A stretch of DNA of 42,384 nucleotides from Streptomyces sp. NRRL S-118 (GCF_000716335.1 NZ_KL591013.1:221853-264236), one strand, 5' to 3'; shown: positions 1-8,689, counted from the stretch's first letter. Numbers and translations: made by a program. The notes: a model not told the origin generated them from the letters alone.

Positions 1-32
1 CACGAACCCAGCAGGATCCACACGAGAGGCCC

Positions 33-365
33 CTAGGCGCCCCGTGGAGCTTCCCAGGCGCGGGACTGCGGCAGGAGGGCCCGGATCGGGTGCCAGAGCT
101 CCGTGCCGGCCTGCGGGGAGGCCCGCCACAGCAGGCCGTCCGGGTGGTGGAGGACCGCGGTGATCTCGTCGGGGGTCGGCGGGTGGGTGTTGCCCCGCAG
201 GTAGACGGCGCGCAGGCCCAGGTTCCGCAGCCGGGTCAGGGCGCGGGCGCGGTTGGCCGCGTGGACCAGGATCCGCACCGTCGAGCCGTCGCCGACCGGG
301 CTGGGCAGGCCGATCGCGACCACGACGTTGCCGCCGGGCAATTTGGTGAAGCCTCCACCGGGCAT
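33..365 (-). CDS. conserved hypothetical protein, 110 aa
   Basis: Small soluble protein with no signal peptide or membrane segment and no catalytic motif that I recognise. It contains a central basic alpha-helical stretch with repeated Ala-Arg-Leu (ANRARALTRLRNLGL) and a tryptophan-containing tail. I chose the ATG at 365 because a GGGGGAG ribosome binding site lies nine bases upstream. The frame stays open to a GTG at 419 but that codon has no ribosome binding site. It lies beyond the terminator of the M6 protease gene, so it probably has its own promoter inside 366-430. The function is unknown and I do not assign one. Confidence 0.65.
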   Translation of the reverse strand: MPGGGFTKLPGGNVVVAIGLPSPVGDGSTVRILVHAANRARALTRLRNLGLRAVYLRGNTHPPTPDEITAVLHHPDGLLWRASPQAGTELWHPIRALLPQSRAWEAPRGA

Positions 366-428
366 GCTGAACCACTCCCCCGTGAGATGGTCTGTCAATA
401 GGAACGGGCCCCCACGCACCTAAACAGA

Positions 429-462
429 ATCGGCCGCCGCCCGCTAGGGGGCGACGGCCGAT
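429..462 (-). terminator. hairpin after first M6 protease gene
   Basis: Arms 429-442 and 449-462 pair over 14 bases with a single mismatch around a six-base loop. The hairpin begins about 26 bases after the stop codon of the protease gene on the minus strand. There is no U-run, as is usual for high-GC actinobacterial terminators. Confidence 0.7.
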
Positions 463-488
463 CATGCTCTGACCTGCGACGACAGGGT

Positions 489-2939
489 CTACTTCGTCGA
501 CGGGCCGACCTGGACCGTGATCGTGCGGCCGTTCTTCGGCTGCTTCACGATCGAGATCCTGGTGTTGGTGTCAGTTACCTTGACACCCGCACGCGCGGTC
601 TCCTCGTACCAGTAGACGCCCTTGCGGTCGTCGAAGACCGGGACACCGGACTGGCTCTTGATCCGCAGCGGCACGTCGGCCTTGTGCAGCGAGAAGCTGT
701 CCGTCCGGTACCGGCTGAAGGGCGAGTCGAACGCCTGGATCCGGTTGCGCAGCAGCGTGCCGTCGGCCCACTTCATGGGCTTGGCGTGGGCGTCGATCGG
801 CAGGATCAGGCCCTCGCCGGGGTGGACGGCGGTGTTGTTGTCCTTCTGGGAGGTGTCCCACTGCCAGATCAGCAGACCGGTCTGGTACGGGTAGTGCTCC
901 ACCCAGCTGTCCTTCGGCGCGGCGAAGCCGAAGTTGTACGGGCCGACCTTCAGGGTGCCGTCGTACGAGACGTACTGCCGGTTCTCGGCGATGTAGTACT
1001 GCTCGTACTCGTTGGTGAAGGAGGCGCCGATCCGGGAGAAGCCCTTCGCGGTCCAGCCGTTGTCACCGTTCTCGGCGTTGTCCGAGAAGACCGGGGCACC
1101 GTCCGCCGTGAGCGTGATGGCGTCGGCCGTGAAGCCCTTGCCGCCCGCGCCGCCGTCGGTCTGGTAGCGGAAGCGGAGGTCGACCTTCTTGCCCGCGTAC
1201 GCGTCGAGCGGGAAGGCCAGCTTCTGCCAGGAGCCGGAGACGTCCGTCAGCGCCGGGGCGCCGCTCGCGTCCGCCGGGATGGCCTTGCCGTTCGCCGTGC
1301 CGGCGAGCGCGGTCCACTGCTTGCCACCGTCGGTCGACACCTCGGTGTAGAGGTAGTCGTAGTCCTTCTCGATGTCCCACCAGGCGTCGAGCGTCAGCTC
1401 GGCCTTGGTCCTGCCGGTGAGGTCGACCGAGCGGGTGAGGGTGTTCTTGAGGTCGTCACCCATGTCGCTCCACCACTGCGTGGCGCCCTCGGCGGGCTTC
1501 ACGACCGGGGTGGTGACCTTCTTCTTCGGCAGCTCGACGACGAGGGCCTGCGGGTTCTTGGTGTTGTACTCCGAGACGCCCAGGGTGTGCTTCGACTTGG
1601 TCGCCGCCTTGGCCTTCTCGTAGTTCAGCCAGCCGAGCTGCAGCTTGTCCCACGACGTCATGTCGCCGGGCATGTCGCCGATCTCGTTCTTGCCGAGGCC
1701 GAGCCAGGAGCCGGACGACATCAGGGACCAGAAGCCGGTCGAGTTCTCTGCGCCCGCCTTGCCGGAGGTGTCGTACAGGTCCGGCAGGCCGAGGTCGTGG
1801 CCGTACTCGTGGGCGAAGACGCCGAGGCCGCCGTTCTCCGGCTGCATCGTGTAGTCGCCGACCCAGATGCCGGTGCTGCCGATCTGGGTGCCGCCGGCCT
1901 TGTTGTTGGCCGGGCCGGTCTTGCCGGCGTCGGTGCCGTACGCGTACCAGCGGTGGGCCCACAGCGCGTCGGAGCCCTGGGCGCCGCCGCCCGCGGACTC
2001 GTCCTCACCGGCGTGGACGATCTGGAAGTGGTCGATGTAGCCGTCGGCCTCGTTGAAGTTGCCGTCGGCGTCGAAGTCGTAGCGGTCCCACTGGTCGTAC
2101 TGGGCCAGCTGCGCCTTGATCTCGGCGTCGGTCCTGCCGGCCGCCTTCTGCTGCGCGGTCCACGCGGTCACACCGTCGCGGACGGCGTCCCACACGTTGG
2201 CGCAGTTGCTGTTGCCGCAGTAGTTGGAGCCGTAACGGGCCTCGTTGTACTCGACCTTGACCCAGTCGGAGACGGCGCCGTCGACCGAGTAGCGGCCCGA
2301 CGAGGTCCTCTCGTAGTAGGTCTTCAGCGAGTGCTTCTGCTGGCCGGTCTTCTTGTCCTTGCCCGTACCGAAGTACAGGTCCTGGAAGTGTTGCCGGTTG
2401 TAGTCCTTCTGCCAGGCCGTCGAGTTGTCCTTCGAACGGTCCGGCTCGGCTATCCGGTTGTGCAGCGGACCGGGCGTGCCGCCGAACTTCGGCTTCGGCT
2501 CGGTGGTGTCGTCGTCCGCACGGTCGACGAGCGTCGTGTTGTCGACCTTGTCGCCGAACTCGACCAGGATGGTGAAGATCTTGTCCGTCTTCTCACGGCC
2601 CAGCTCGACGTACTTCTTGTCGTCGAGCTTGACGACCTTGGAGGCACCCCTGCGCTCCACCTTGAGGTCGCCGGCCAGCACCTGCTCCAGCGCGGCCTCG
2701 CGCGCCTGGGCCTGCTGCTTGCTGAACGGGCCGTCGAGGTCGTGGTCGACCTTCGCGGCGTGGTCGTGCCCCGGGGCCCCGTGGGCCTCGTGTGCGCCGG
2801 GCGCCGGGTCGTGGCGCTCGATGCCGTCGGTGGGCCGGTTGTCTGCCTGGGCCGTGGTGAGGGCCGAGGCGGTCGCGGCGGTGGCGGCCAGGGCCACGAT
2901 CACCGCGGACGCCCTGAACGCGCGTCGTCTGCTGGTCAC
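489..2939 (-). CDS. secreted M6 (immune inhibitor A-like) metalloprotease, copy 1
   Basis: An 816-residue exported zinc protease. A signal peptide spans about residues 1-32 (RRR, then a hydrophobic core, then an Ala-x-Ala-type site near QADN). It is followed by a His/Asp-rich propeptide-like region (40-70). The M6 catalytic domain carries HEYGH at 377-381 followed by DLGLPD. A DxDxDG calcium-type loop lies at about 288-294. The C-terminal half looks like beta-rich jelly-roll/MAM-type and immune inhibitor A modules. The GTG start at 2939 has a strong GGGGAGGA site upstream. It lies directly downstream of a paralogue with nearly the same domain order, separated by a terminator. Likely role: extracellular protein degradation during nutrient scavenging or development (inference from family). 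Confidence 0.93.
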   Translation of the reverse strand: MTSRRRAFRASAVIVALAATAATASALTTAQADNRPTDGIERHDPAPGAHEAHGAPGHDHAAKVDHDLDGPFSKQQAQAREAALEQVLAGDLKVERRGASKVVKLDDKKYVELGREKTDKIFTILVEFGDKVDNTTLVDRADDDTTEPKPKFGGTPGPLHNRIAEPDRSKDNSTAWQKDYNRQHFQDLYFGTGKDKKTGQQKHSLKTYYERTSSGRYSVDGAVSDWVKVEYNEARYGSNYCGNSNCANVWDAVRDGVTAWTAQQKAAGRTDAEIKAQLAQYDQWDRYDFDADGNFNEADGYIDHFQIVHAGEDESAGGGAQGSDALWAHRWYAYGTDAGKTGPANNKAGGTQIGSTGIWVGDYTMQPENGGLGVFAHEYGHDLGLPDLYDTSGKAGAENSTGFWSLMSSGSWLGLGKNEIGDMPGDMTSWDKLQLGWLNYEKAKAATKSKHTLGVSEYNTKNPQALVVELPKKKVTTPVVKPAEGATQWWSDMGDDLKNTLTRSVDLTGRTKAELTLDAWWDIEKDYDYLYTEVSTDGGKQWTALAGTANGKAIPADASGAPALTDVSGSWQKLAFPLDAYAGKKVDLRFRYQTDGGAGGKGFTADAITLTADGAPVFSDNAENGDNGWTAKGFSRIGASFTNEYEQYYIAENRQYVSYDGTLKVGPYNFGFAAPKDSWVEHYPYQTGLLIWQWDTSQKDNNTAVHPGEGLILPIDAHAKPMKWADGTLLRNRIQAFDSPFSRYRTDSFSLHKADVPLRIKSQSGVPVFDDRKGVYWYEETARAGVKVTDTNTRISIVKQPKNGRTITVQVGPSTK

Positions 2940-3058
2940 TTAATGTCCTCCCCGCGCCCGCGATCCGCGGATGGGGGGTCGAAGTGTTATCCGCGTGCGG
3001 AGTCGCGCCATAAGTGACGACATTCGACCGGATGAACGGGAGAAAAGACAGATCTTGA

Positions 3059-3073
3059 CTTGGACAGACCAAG
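3059..3073. promoter_or_regulatory. 5-5-5 palindrome upstream of first M6 protease
   Basis: CTTGG and CCAAG arms flank ACAGA, 120 bases upstream of the GTG start at 2939. This gap is AT-richer than its surroundings (3010-3065), as expected of a promoter. No regulator is assigned; it is a candidate operator only. Confidence 0.3.
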
Positions 3074-3114
3074 CCACTATGCGCCACGCGTGATCCGCAT
3101 TCCGGACGAACCGA

Positions 3115-3147
3115 GCGGCCGCCACCCGGAGTTCGGGTGGCGGCCGC
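3115..3147 (-). terminator. perfect 14-bp hairpin after second M6 protease gene
   Basis: Arms 3115-3128 and 3134-3147 are exact reverse complements around a five-base loop (GAGTT). The hairpin lies 30 bases past the stop codon at 3178 and separates the two protease genes transcriptionally. Confidence 0.85.
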
Positions 3148-3177
3148 CCGGCGGGAGCAGACGCAGGTCAGCGGGTC

Positions 3178-5589
3178 TCACGGTACCGAAGGACCCACCT
3201 CCACGGTGAGGGTGGCGCCGTTCCCCGGCTGCGCGACGATCGCGATGCGGGTGTTCGTGTCGGTGGTGCGCACACCGGCGTACCGGTTCTCCGCGGACCA
3301 GTACACGCCCTTGTGGTCATCGAAGACCGGATTGCCCTTCTGCGGCGGGATGTACAGCGGTACGTCCTGCTTGTGCAGGGTGAATCCGGGCGTCGGGAGG
3401 CGGCTGAACGCCGCGTCGTACGGGGTGATCTTGTTGGACACCGGCGTGCCGTCCGTCCACCGCATCGGATCCGGGTGGGCGTCCACCGGCAGCAGCAGTC
3501 CCTGCCCCGGGTGCTCGGAGACGTTGTTGTTGCGCTGCGAGGTGTCCCACTGCCAGATCAGCAGGCCCGGCCCGTAGGCGTAGTGCTCGACCCAGTTCTC
3601 CCTCGGCCTGCCGAAGCCGAAGTTGTACGGCCCGACCTCCAGGGTCCGGTCGTACGAGACGTACTGCCGGTTCTCGGCCAGGTAGAACTGCGCGAACACC
3701 CCGGTGACCGACTCGCCCACCCGCGAGAACCCGCGCGCGACCCATGTGGTGCCGGCGCTCTCGGCCCCGTCCGCGACGAGCGTGACCCCGTCCGCCGTGA
3801 CGGCGATGCCGTCGGCCGCGAAGCCCATGCCGGACACGCCGCCGTCCGTGCGGTAGCGGAAGCGGATGCCGATCTCCTGGCCGGTGAACGCGTCCAGGGG
3901 GTACACCAGCTTCCGGTACGCGCCCGACACACCGGTCAGCGCCGGCTTGTCGCCGCCGTCGCGCGGGATCGGCCGGCCGTCCGCCGTGCCGTCGATCGTC
4001 CGCCAGCTCGCGCCGCCGTCCGTCGAGACCTGTGCGTACAGGTGGTCGTAGTCCTTCTCGATGTCCCACCAGCCGTCGAGGGTCAGCGCCGCACGGGTCC
4101 GGCCGGTCAGGTCGACCGGGCGGGCGAGGGTGAGCGTGTGGGAGAGGTCGTCGCCGTGGTCGCTCCACCACTGGCGTGCGCCCTCGGCCGGGCGCACCAC
4201 GGTCGTGGTGACGGTCTTCTCCGGCAGCTCCACCACCAGCGCCTGCGGCCGCTTCGTGTTGAGCGCCGAGACGCCCAGCGTGTGCGTGGACGCGGTCGCC
4301 GCCTCCGCACGTTCGTAGTTCAGCCAGCCGAGCTGGAGCTTGTCCCAGGCGGTCATGTCCCCCGGCAGGTCCCCGATCGACTCCTTGCCGGTGCCCAGCC
4401 AGGACCCGGACGACATCAGCGACCAGAAGCCGACCGAGTTCTCCACGCCCGGCACGTTGCTCGTGTCGTACAGGTCCGGCAGGCCCAGGTCGTGCGCGTA
4501 CTCGTGGGCGAAGACGCCCAGGCCGCCGTTCTCCGGCTGCATGGTGTAGTCGCCGACCCAGACGCCGGTGTCGGCGACCGGCACCCCGCCCGCCTTGAAC
4601 CCCGCCGGGCCCCGGTCGCCGTCGTCCCTGCTGTACGCGTAGCCGCGGTGCGCCCACAGCGCGTCGGAGCCCTGGGCGCCGCCGCCCGCCGAGCCGTCCT
4701 CGCCGGCGTGCACGATCTGGAAGTGGTCGACGTAGCCGTCCGGCTCCTCGAAGACCCCGTCGTTGTCGTGGTCGGTCCGGTCCCACGCGTCGAACCGCGC
4801 CATCTGCTCCGCGAGCTGGGCGTCGGTGCGGCCCGCGGCCTTCTCGCCGGCCACCCAGGCGGCCACCCCGTCGCGGACCAGGTCCTCCACGTTGGGGCAG
4901 TTGTTGTTGCCGCAGTAGTTGGAGCCGTAACGGGCCTCGTTGTACTCCACCTTCACCCAGTCCGAGACCTCGCCCTCGACGGAGTAGCGGCCCGACGAGG
5001 TCCGCTCGTAGTACGTCTTGAGCGACTCGACGCCGTCGCCCTCGCCGAAGTACAGGTTCCGGAAGTGCTCACGGTCGTAGTCCGGGCGCCAGTCGGTCGA
5101 GTTGTCCTTCGTGCGGTCCGGTCGCGGTATCCGGTTGTGCAGCGGGCCCGGTGTACCGCCGTACTTCACGACCGCCGGCTCGGGGCCGCCCGGGCCGTCC
5201 GGGTCGTACATCGTGGAGTCGTCCACCCTGTCGCCGAACTCCACCAGGATCGTGAAGATCCGGTCGGTGCGCTCACGGCCCAGCTCGACGTACTTGCGGT
5301 CGCCGAGCCTGACCACCCGCGAGCCGCCGCGCCGCTCCAGCCTGGCGCGGCCGGCGAGGAGTTGCTCCAGCGCGGCCTGTCGCTGCAGCCGCTGCCGGGC
5401 GCTGTAGGGGCCGTCGATCACGTGTCCGTCGTGCTCGCCCTCGGCGGTGCCGTGGGCGGCGTCGTCGTGGGCGCCCGCCGGGGCCGCGGCGGGGGGCGGT
5501 CCGGTGGCGGGCGGGGGCTCCGGCACCGGGGCCGCCGCCAGCGTCAGCAGCACGGCGGCTGCGCACAACACGCGGGTCCTGTGAGTCAC
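3178..5589 (-). CDS. secreted M6 (immune inhibitor A-like) metalloprotease, copy 2
   Basis: An 803-residue paralogue of the neighbouring protease, apparently from tandem duplication. The signal peptide lies at about residues 1-21, followed by a Pro/Ala-rich stretch (22-45). The zinc motif is HEYAH at 362-366 (Ala where copy 1 has Gly) followed by DLGLPD. A DHDNDG calcium-type loop lies near 273. Long blocks are identical or nearly so in the two proteins, for example the GSDALWAHR and FWSLMSSGSWLG segments. Divergence is concentrated in the signal/propeptide and the C-terminal modules. The GTG start at 5589 has GGGGAGGA eleven bases or so upstream. It has its own upstream gap and its own terminator, so it is probably regulated separately from copy 1. 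Confidence 0.93.
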   Translation of the reverse strand: MTHRTRVLCAAAVLLTLAAAPVPEPPPATGPPPAAAPAGAHDDAAHGTAEGEHDGHVIDGPYSARQRLQRQAALEQLLAGRARLERRGGSRVVRLGDRKYVELGRERTDRIFTILVEFGDRVDDSTMYDPDGPGGPEPAVVKYGGTPGPLHNRIPRPDRTKDNSTDWRPDYDREHFRNLYFGEGDGVESLKTYYERTSSGRYSVEGEVSDWVKVEYNEARYGSNYCGNNNCPNVEDLVRDGVAAWVAGEKAAGRTDAQLAEQMARFDAWDRTDHDNDGVFEEPDGYVDHFQIVHAGEDGSAGGGAQGSDALWAHRGYAYSRDDGDRGPAGFKAGGVPVADTGVWVGDYTMQPENGGLGVFAHEYAHDLGLPDLYDTSNVPGVENSVGFWSLMSSGSWLGTGKESIGDLPGDMTAWDKLQLGWLNYERAEAATASTHTLGVSALNTKRPQALVVELPEKTVTTTVVRPAEGARQWWSDHGDDLSHTLTLARPVDLTGRTRAALTLDGWWDIEKDYDHLYAQVSTDGGASWRTIDGTADGRPIPRDGGDKPALTGVSGAYRKLVYPLDAFTGQEIGIRFRYRTDGGVSGMGFAADGIAVTADGVTLVADGAESAGTTWVARGFSRVGESVTGVFAQFYLAENRQYVSYDRTLEVGPYNFGFGRPRENWVEHYAYGPGLLIWQWDTSQRNNNVSEHPGQGLLLPVDAHPDPMRWTDGTPVSNKITPYDAAFSRLPTPGFTLHKQDVPLYIPPQKGNPVFDDHKGVYWSAENRYAGVRTTDTNTRIAIVAQPGNGATLTVEVGPSVP

Positions 5590-5651
5590 TTGCTGCGGTC
5601 CTCCCCTGGGTGAAGTCCATCCCGACGGCGGTTCGCGTCAACGGGCGCCCT

Positions 5652-5661
5652 GATCCGGCCA
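5652..5661 (-). promoter_or_regulatory. AdpA-type box upstream of second M6 protease
   Basis: The minus strand reads TGGCCGGATC, which fits the published AdpA consensus TGGCSNGWWY at every position. It lies 63-72 bases upstream of the GTG start. AdpA controls many secreted proteases in Streptomyces (established). A ten-base degenerate match can also arise by chance. Confidence 0.35.
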
Positions 5662-5822
5662 TCTGGCATAGGCCGTGATTCTGTGCGCCCCCCATGCACC
5701 GGTACCGTGGGTTAGGTCACGCTTACTACCGGTTCCTCTCGGGAATCCACCGTCGTAGAGTCGTTGGATAGCGCGACCGAGTTGCGAGTCACTCCTACCG
5801 ATGCATTGAGGACGGATCCGTC

Positions 5823-6101
5823 ATGCCGCGTCCGACTGCCGCACAGCTCGCCTACGGTTCGGCCACCGTCGTCTTCTCGACCGTCGCCCTGCTGCTGTTC
5901 TCCCGCACCACCACCGGGCTCGGCGTCGCGCTCGTCGGAGTGGTCTCGCTCCTGCTGGGTGTCCTGGTCACGCTGAGCGTGCCGGCGCCCCGGAGGGCCC
6001 GGGCGGCCGCCGGGACCGCCGCCGACGGGGCCCCGGGCCGGCCGGCCCCGCGGGTGCCGCGCCCGCGTGCTCACGCCGAGGAGCACTCACTGCGTCGTTG
6101 A
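5823..6101 (+). CDS. small membrane protein, 92 aa, unknown function
   Basis: Two hydrophobic segments, about residues 12-28 and 33-54, are separated by a short polar turn and followed by a basic, Ala/Pro/Arg-rich tail of about 38 residues. This is the shape of a small two-pass inner membrane protein. The ATG at 5823 is preceded by GAGGA eleven bases upstream. It is transcribed away from the M6 protease, and its end overlaps the 3' end of the convergent RDD gene by 15 bases. I recognise no family motif. Confidence 0.6.
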   Translation: MPRPTAAQLAYGSATVVFSTVALLLFSRTTTGLGVALVGVVSLLLGVLVTLSVPAPRRARAAAGTAADGAPGRPAPRVPRPRAHAEEHSLRR

Positions 6102-6833
6102 GACGACGACCGTCCTGGCCGCCTTGTCGTGCAGACCCTGCTTGTACGGCTTGTCGAGCAGGATGAGGACCAGCAGCAGCAGCGGCCACAGACAGGCGCA
6201 GCAGATCAGCGCGGGCAGCCACAGCACCATCGCCCGCGTCAGCGCGGAGTTCGCGTTCGGCACGCTGCCGTCGTTGAGCATCGCGACCCGCAGACCCATC
6301 AGCTGTTTGCCGAGCGTCTGCCCGTTGCGCTTCGCCGTCATGATGGTGTCGTAGGCGACGTACGCCACGATGGAGATGAGCTGCAGGACCCACTGACCGC
6401 CGTCTCCCCGCCACACGTCCGCGACGTCGCCGTCGTCGCCCACCCGGTCGTAGATGCGGAACGGCAGCCCGATGAGCGCGAGCGGCACGAAGACGATGAA
6501 CCAGTCGATGAGCCGGGCCAGGACGCGCTTGCCCGAGTCGGCGAGCGGCGGCATCCCGGCGAGCGGGTCCGCGCCGCCGTACCCGTAGGGGCCGCCGGGA
6601 CCACCGCCGTAGGATCCGCCGGGACCGCCCGGACCGTAGGGGCCGCCTCCGCCTCCGCCGTACGGCCCGCCGCCCCCGCGGTACGGGTCCGAGGCGCCTC
6701 CGCCGTACGGGTTGCCCGGCCCCGGCCCGCCACCGCCCGGTGGAGGCGGAGGGGGCGCCGGTGGCTCCTCCGGTCTCTTGCGGAACGGGTCGTCCTCGGG
6801 GGGTGGGCCGGCGGGCGGCGGTTCGTTGCTCAT
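6087..6833 (-). CDS. RDD family membrane protein with Gly/Pro/Tyr-rich N-terminus
   Basis: A 248-residue protein. Residues 1-95 are low complexity: a proline run, then repeated GGGGPYGG/GPGGPYG blocks. The C-terminal 145 residues form an RDD domain. Its signature is a KRVLARLIDWF segment at the first membrane helix, then a second helix with AYVAYDTIMTAKRNGQTLGKQLMGL, then a final hydrophobic pair around ALICCACLWPLLLLVLILLD and a basic C-terminus typical of the family. RDD proteins are multi-pass membrane proteins, some implicated in Na+/H+ antiport; the substrate is not predictable here. The downstream member of a same-strand RDD pair, it is separated from the other by a MITE-like element. 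Confidence 0.88.
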   Translation of the reverse strand: MSNEPPPAGPPPEDDPFRKRPEEPPAPPPPPPGGGGPGPGNPYGGGASDPYRGGGGPYGGGGGGPYGPGGPGGSYGGGPGGPYGYGGADPLAGMPPLADSGKRVLARLIDWFIVFVPLALIGLPFRIYDRVGDDGDVADVWRGDGGQWVLQLISIVAYVAYDTIMTAKRNGQTLGKQLMGLRVAMLNDGSVPNANSALTRAMVLWLPALICCACLWPLLLLVLILLDKPYKQGLHDKAARTVVVSTTQ

Positions 6834-6890
6834 GTGGGCAGTGCAACCCGCCCGCCGAGGCCCCGCAACGGATCACCCGCCGTTCGGGCT

Positions 6891-7048
6891 AGGGCCTGTC
6901 TTCCGGACCAGGCCGGAGCAGGGAGCGGGGTCCGGTGCGGGCGGAAGCACGGCGGAGGAGGGAGCCTCCCCCGGTGCCCGAAGGGCAGCGGGGGAGGATG
7001 TGCGCGCCAGGCCGCGCGAGCCCGGCAGGGATCCGGAGGACAGGCCCT
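6891..7048. mobile_element. 158-bp MITE-like palindromic element
   Basis: The ends, 6891-6907 and 7032-7048, are 17-bp inverted repeats with one mismatch (AGGGCCTGTC... outermost). Inside, 6965-6979 and 6983-6997 form a second 15-bp inverted repeat with one mismatch around a three-base loop. There is no open frame of note, and I see no obvious target duplication. It sits between the two RDD genes, starting 18 bases after the stop of the upstream one. It could also act as a terminator or attenuator. Naming it a MITE is inference from shape. Confidence 0.5.
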
Positions 7049-7065
7049 GGCGCAACCCCTCCGGG

Positions 7066-8439
7066 TCAGGTGCCGGCCACGAAGGTGTGCGCGGCCTTGT
7101 CGTGCCAGCACTGGCGCCAGGGGCGGTCGATCAGCGCCCACAGCACGTTGACGACACCGATCACGAGGACGCCCAGCACGCTGTAGACCAGCCAGCGGCG
7201 CAGCGCGGCTCCGAACGCCGGGGGTTCGTGCGACTCGATGTCCCGCACGTCCAGACCGCAGAGCTTCTTGCCGAGGGTCCGCCCCCACTTGGCGGTCGGC
7301 ACCGCGTCGTACAGCACGCCGAGCACCAGCAGGGCGGCGAGGGCGATGCCGAAGTACGTCGACGTGGTGCCGTCCACCAGCCAGACGGTGACCGTCTCGC
7401 CCGACTGCTTGGCCTGCTGGATCTTGCCGTCGATGTGGTCGAGGGCCTTGCTGACGGACGGCACGGCGACCGCGCCGACAGCCGCGCCGAGGACCACCGT
7501 GTCGATCAGCCGGGCCGCCAGCCGCTTGCCGAGGGCGGCCGGGCGGGCGGCGGCCTGGGCCTGGGCCGCCTGCAGGAACGGGTCGTTCACCGGGGGCTTC
7601 CACGGGACGACCGGCTGGTCGGGCTGCTCCGGACGGGCGAGCTGGTGCACCTGCTGCGCCCAGGAGGCGGCCCCGCCGCCGGGCCCGTGGGTGACGGGCG
7701 TCGCGGGAGCGGGAGCCGGTGCCGGAGCCGGGGAGGGAGCGGGTGCCGGGGACGGCGCGGCGGGCGCGGGCGCGGGCGCCGCGGCGGCGGCGGCCGCCGG
7801 GGCGTGCGTCTGCTGCTGGGCCGGGACCTGCGGGGCGCGCGGCGCGTCCGCGCCCGGGGCGCGGATCGTCATGGTGCCCTCGGCCGGCGGGGCCTCCCGG
7901 CCCCCGGACCCGGGGTTCCGCGGCGCCGGCTTCTGCGCGCGGATCGTGACCGTGCCGTCGGAGCGGGGCTGCACCTGCCGTACGCCCGGGAGGGCGCCGC
8001 CCGTCGGGTCCGGTCCCCCCGCGGGCACCCGCGGGTCGCCCGGCGGCGGCGGAGCCCCCTGGGCGCTCTCCGCACCCCAGGACACCCGGCGGTCGCTGTC
8101 GCCGCCGAAGCCGGTCTGGCGCGAGGCGTCGGCCTGCCAGACGGAGGCGGGCTCCTGCTGGGCCGCCGCTTCCGCGGCGGCCTCCTCCTCGTCGAAGAAG
8201 ACCGGGCCGGTCTCCTCCACGGACGGCGCGGGAGCCGGGGCCTGGGCGGGCACCGGTACGGGCGCGGCCGAGGCGGGCGGCACCGGCGCCGCCTCGCCGT
8301 CCTTGGGCGCGGGGCGGCTCGTGCCGGGCACCCAGGCGGCACCGTTCCAGTACCGGATGTACCCGGGGATGGACGGGTCGGGGTAGTAGCCGGGCGTGGG
8401 GCTGCCGTCGCCGGTTGCCGGGGTTGGGGCGCTCATCAC
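7066..8439 (-). CDS. DUF2510-RDD fusion membrane protein
   Basis: A 457-residue protein. Near the N-terminus GYYPDPSIPGYIRYWNGAAW matches the DUF2510 type, a short Trp/Tyr module common in actinobacterial membrane proteins. A long Pro/Ala-rich, probably disordered linker follows (about 35-290), containing two similar GTMTIRAP/GTVTIRAQ patches. The last 150 residues form an RDD domain: GKRLAARLIDTVVLG, then TYFGIALAALLVLGVLYD with KWGRTLGKKLCGL, then a terminal helix and the basic WRQCWHDKAAHTFV tail. The GTG at 8439 and the ATG at 8436 are adjacent possible starts behind a GAGGAGA site at rather long spacing. Same family as its downstream neighbour, so probably an old duplication with different N-terminal additions. 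Confidence 0.85.
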   Translation of the reverse strand: MMSAPTPATGDGSPTPGYYPDPSIPGYIRYWNGAAWVPGTSRPAPKDGEAAPVPPASAAPVPVPAQAPAPAPSVEETGPVFFDEEEAAAEAAAQQEPASVWQADASRQTGFGGDSDRRVSWGAESAQGAPPPPGDPRVPAGGPDPTGGALPGVRQVQPRSDGTVTIRAQKPAPRNPGSGGREAPPAEGTMTIRAPGADAPRAPQVPAQQQTHAPAAAAAAAPAPAPAAPSPAPAPSPAPAPAPAPATPVTHGPGGGAASWAQQVHQLARPEQPDQPVVPWKPPVNDPFLQAAQAQAAARPAALGKRLAARLIDTVVLGAAVGAVAVPSVSKALDHIDGKIQQAKQSGETVTVWLVDGTTSTYFGIALAALLVLGVLYDAVPTAKWGRTLGKKLCGLDVRDIESHEPPAFGAALRRWLVYSVLGVLVIGVVNVLWALIDRPWRQCWHDKAAHTFVAGT

Positions 8440-8689
8440 CGTGGTCCCGTATCTCCTCGAGGCCTCAATTCAAGGCACCACATCTATCAGACCGCCGCGG
8501 GCCCACGGACCGGTCCGGCCGCAACCGCCCCCTTCCGGTCACGGACGTGGTACGGAAAGTGATGAGAACTTCTTGCCGCACGTCGCGTAATGACGGGAGG
8601 GGAAGCGCCTCTCCACCTGTGCGGGGCCGCTCCAGGACCCCGTACCGGACCACCCCGGAGAACCGGACATGGAGAGAAGGAGCAGGCCC

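Noticed and set aside
684..3017. Long plus-strand open frame opposite the first M6 protease (and similar ones opposite 3313-5613, 9737-11587, 22986-25088 and 33725-35251)
   Set aside because: Their residues are Arg/Gly/Val/Leu-rich shadows made by GC-biased third positions of the real genes. They have no domains and no ribosome binding sites.
5964..6101. Possibility that the small membrane protein at 5823 is only a shadow of the RDD gene
   Set aside because: Only its last 15 bases overlap the RDD gene. It has its own ribosome binding site and two clear hydrophobic segments, so I kept it at moderate confidence.
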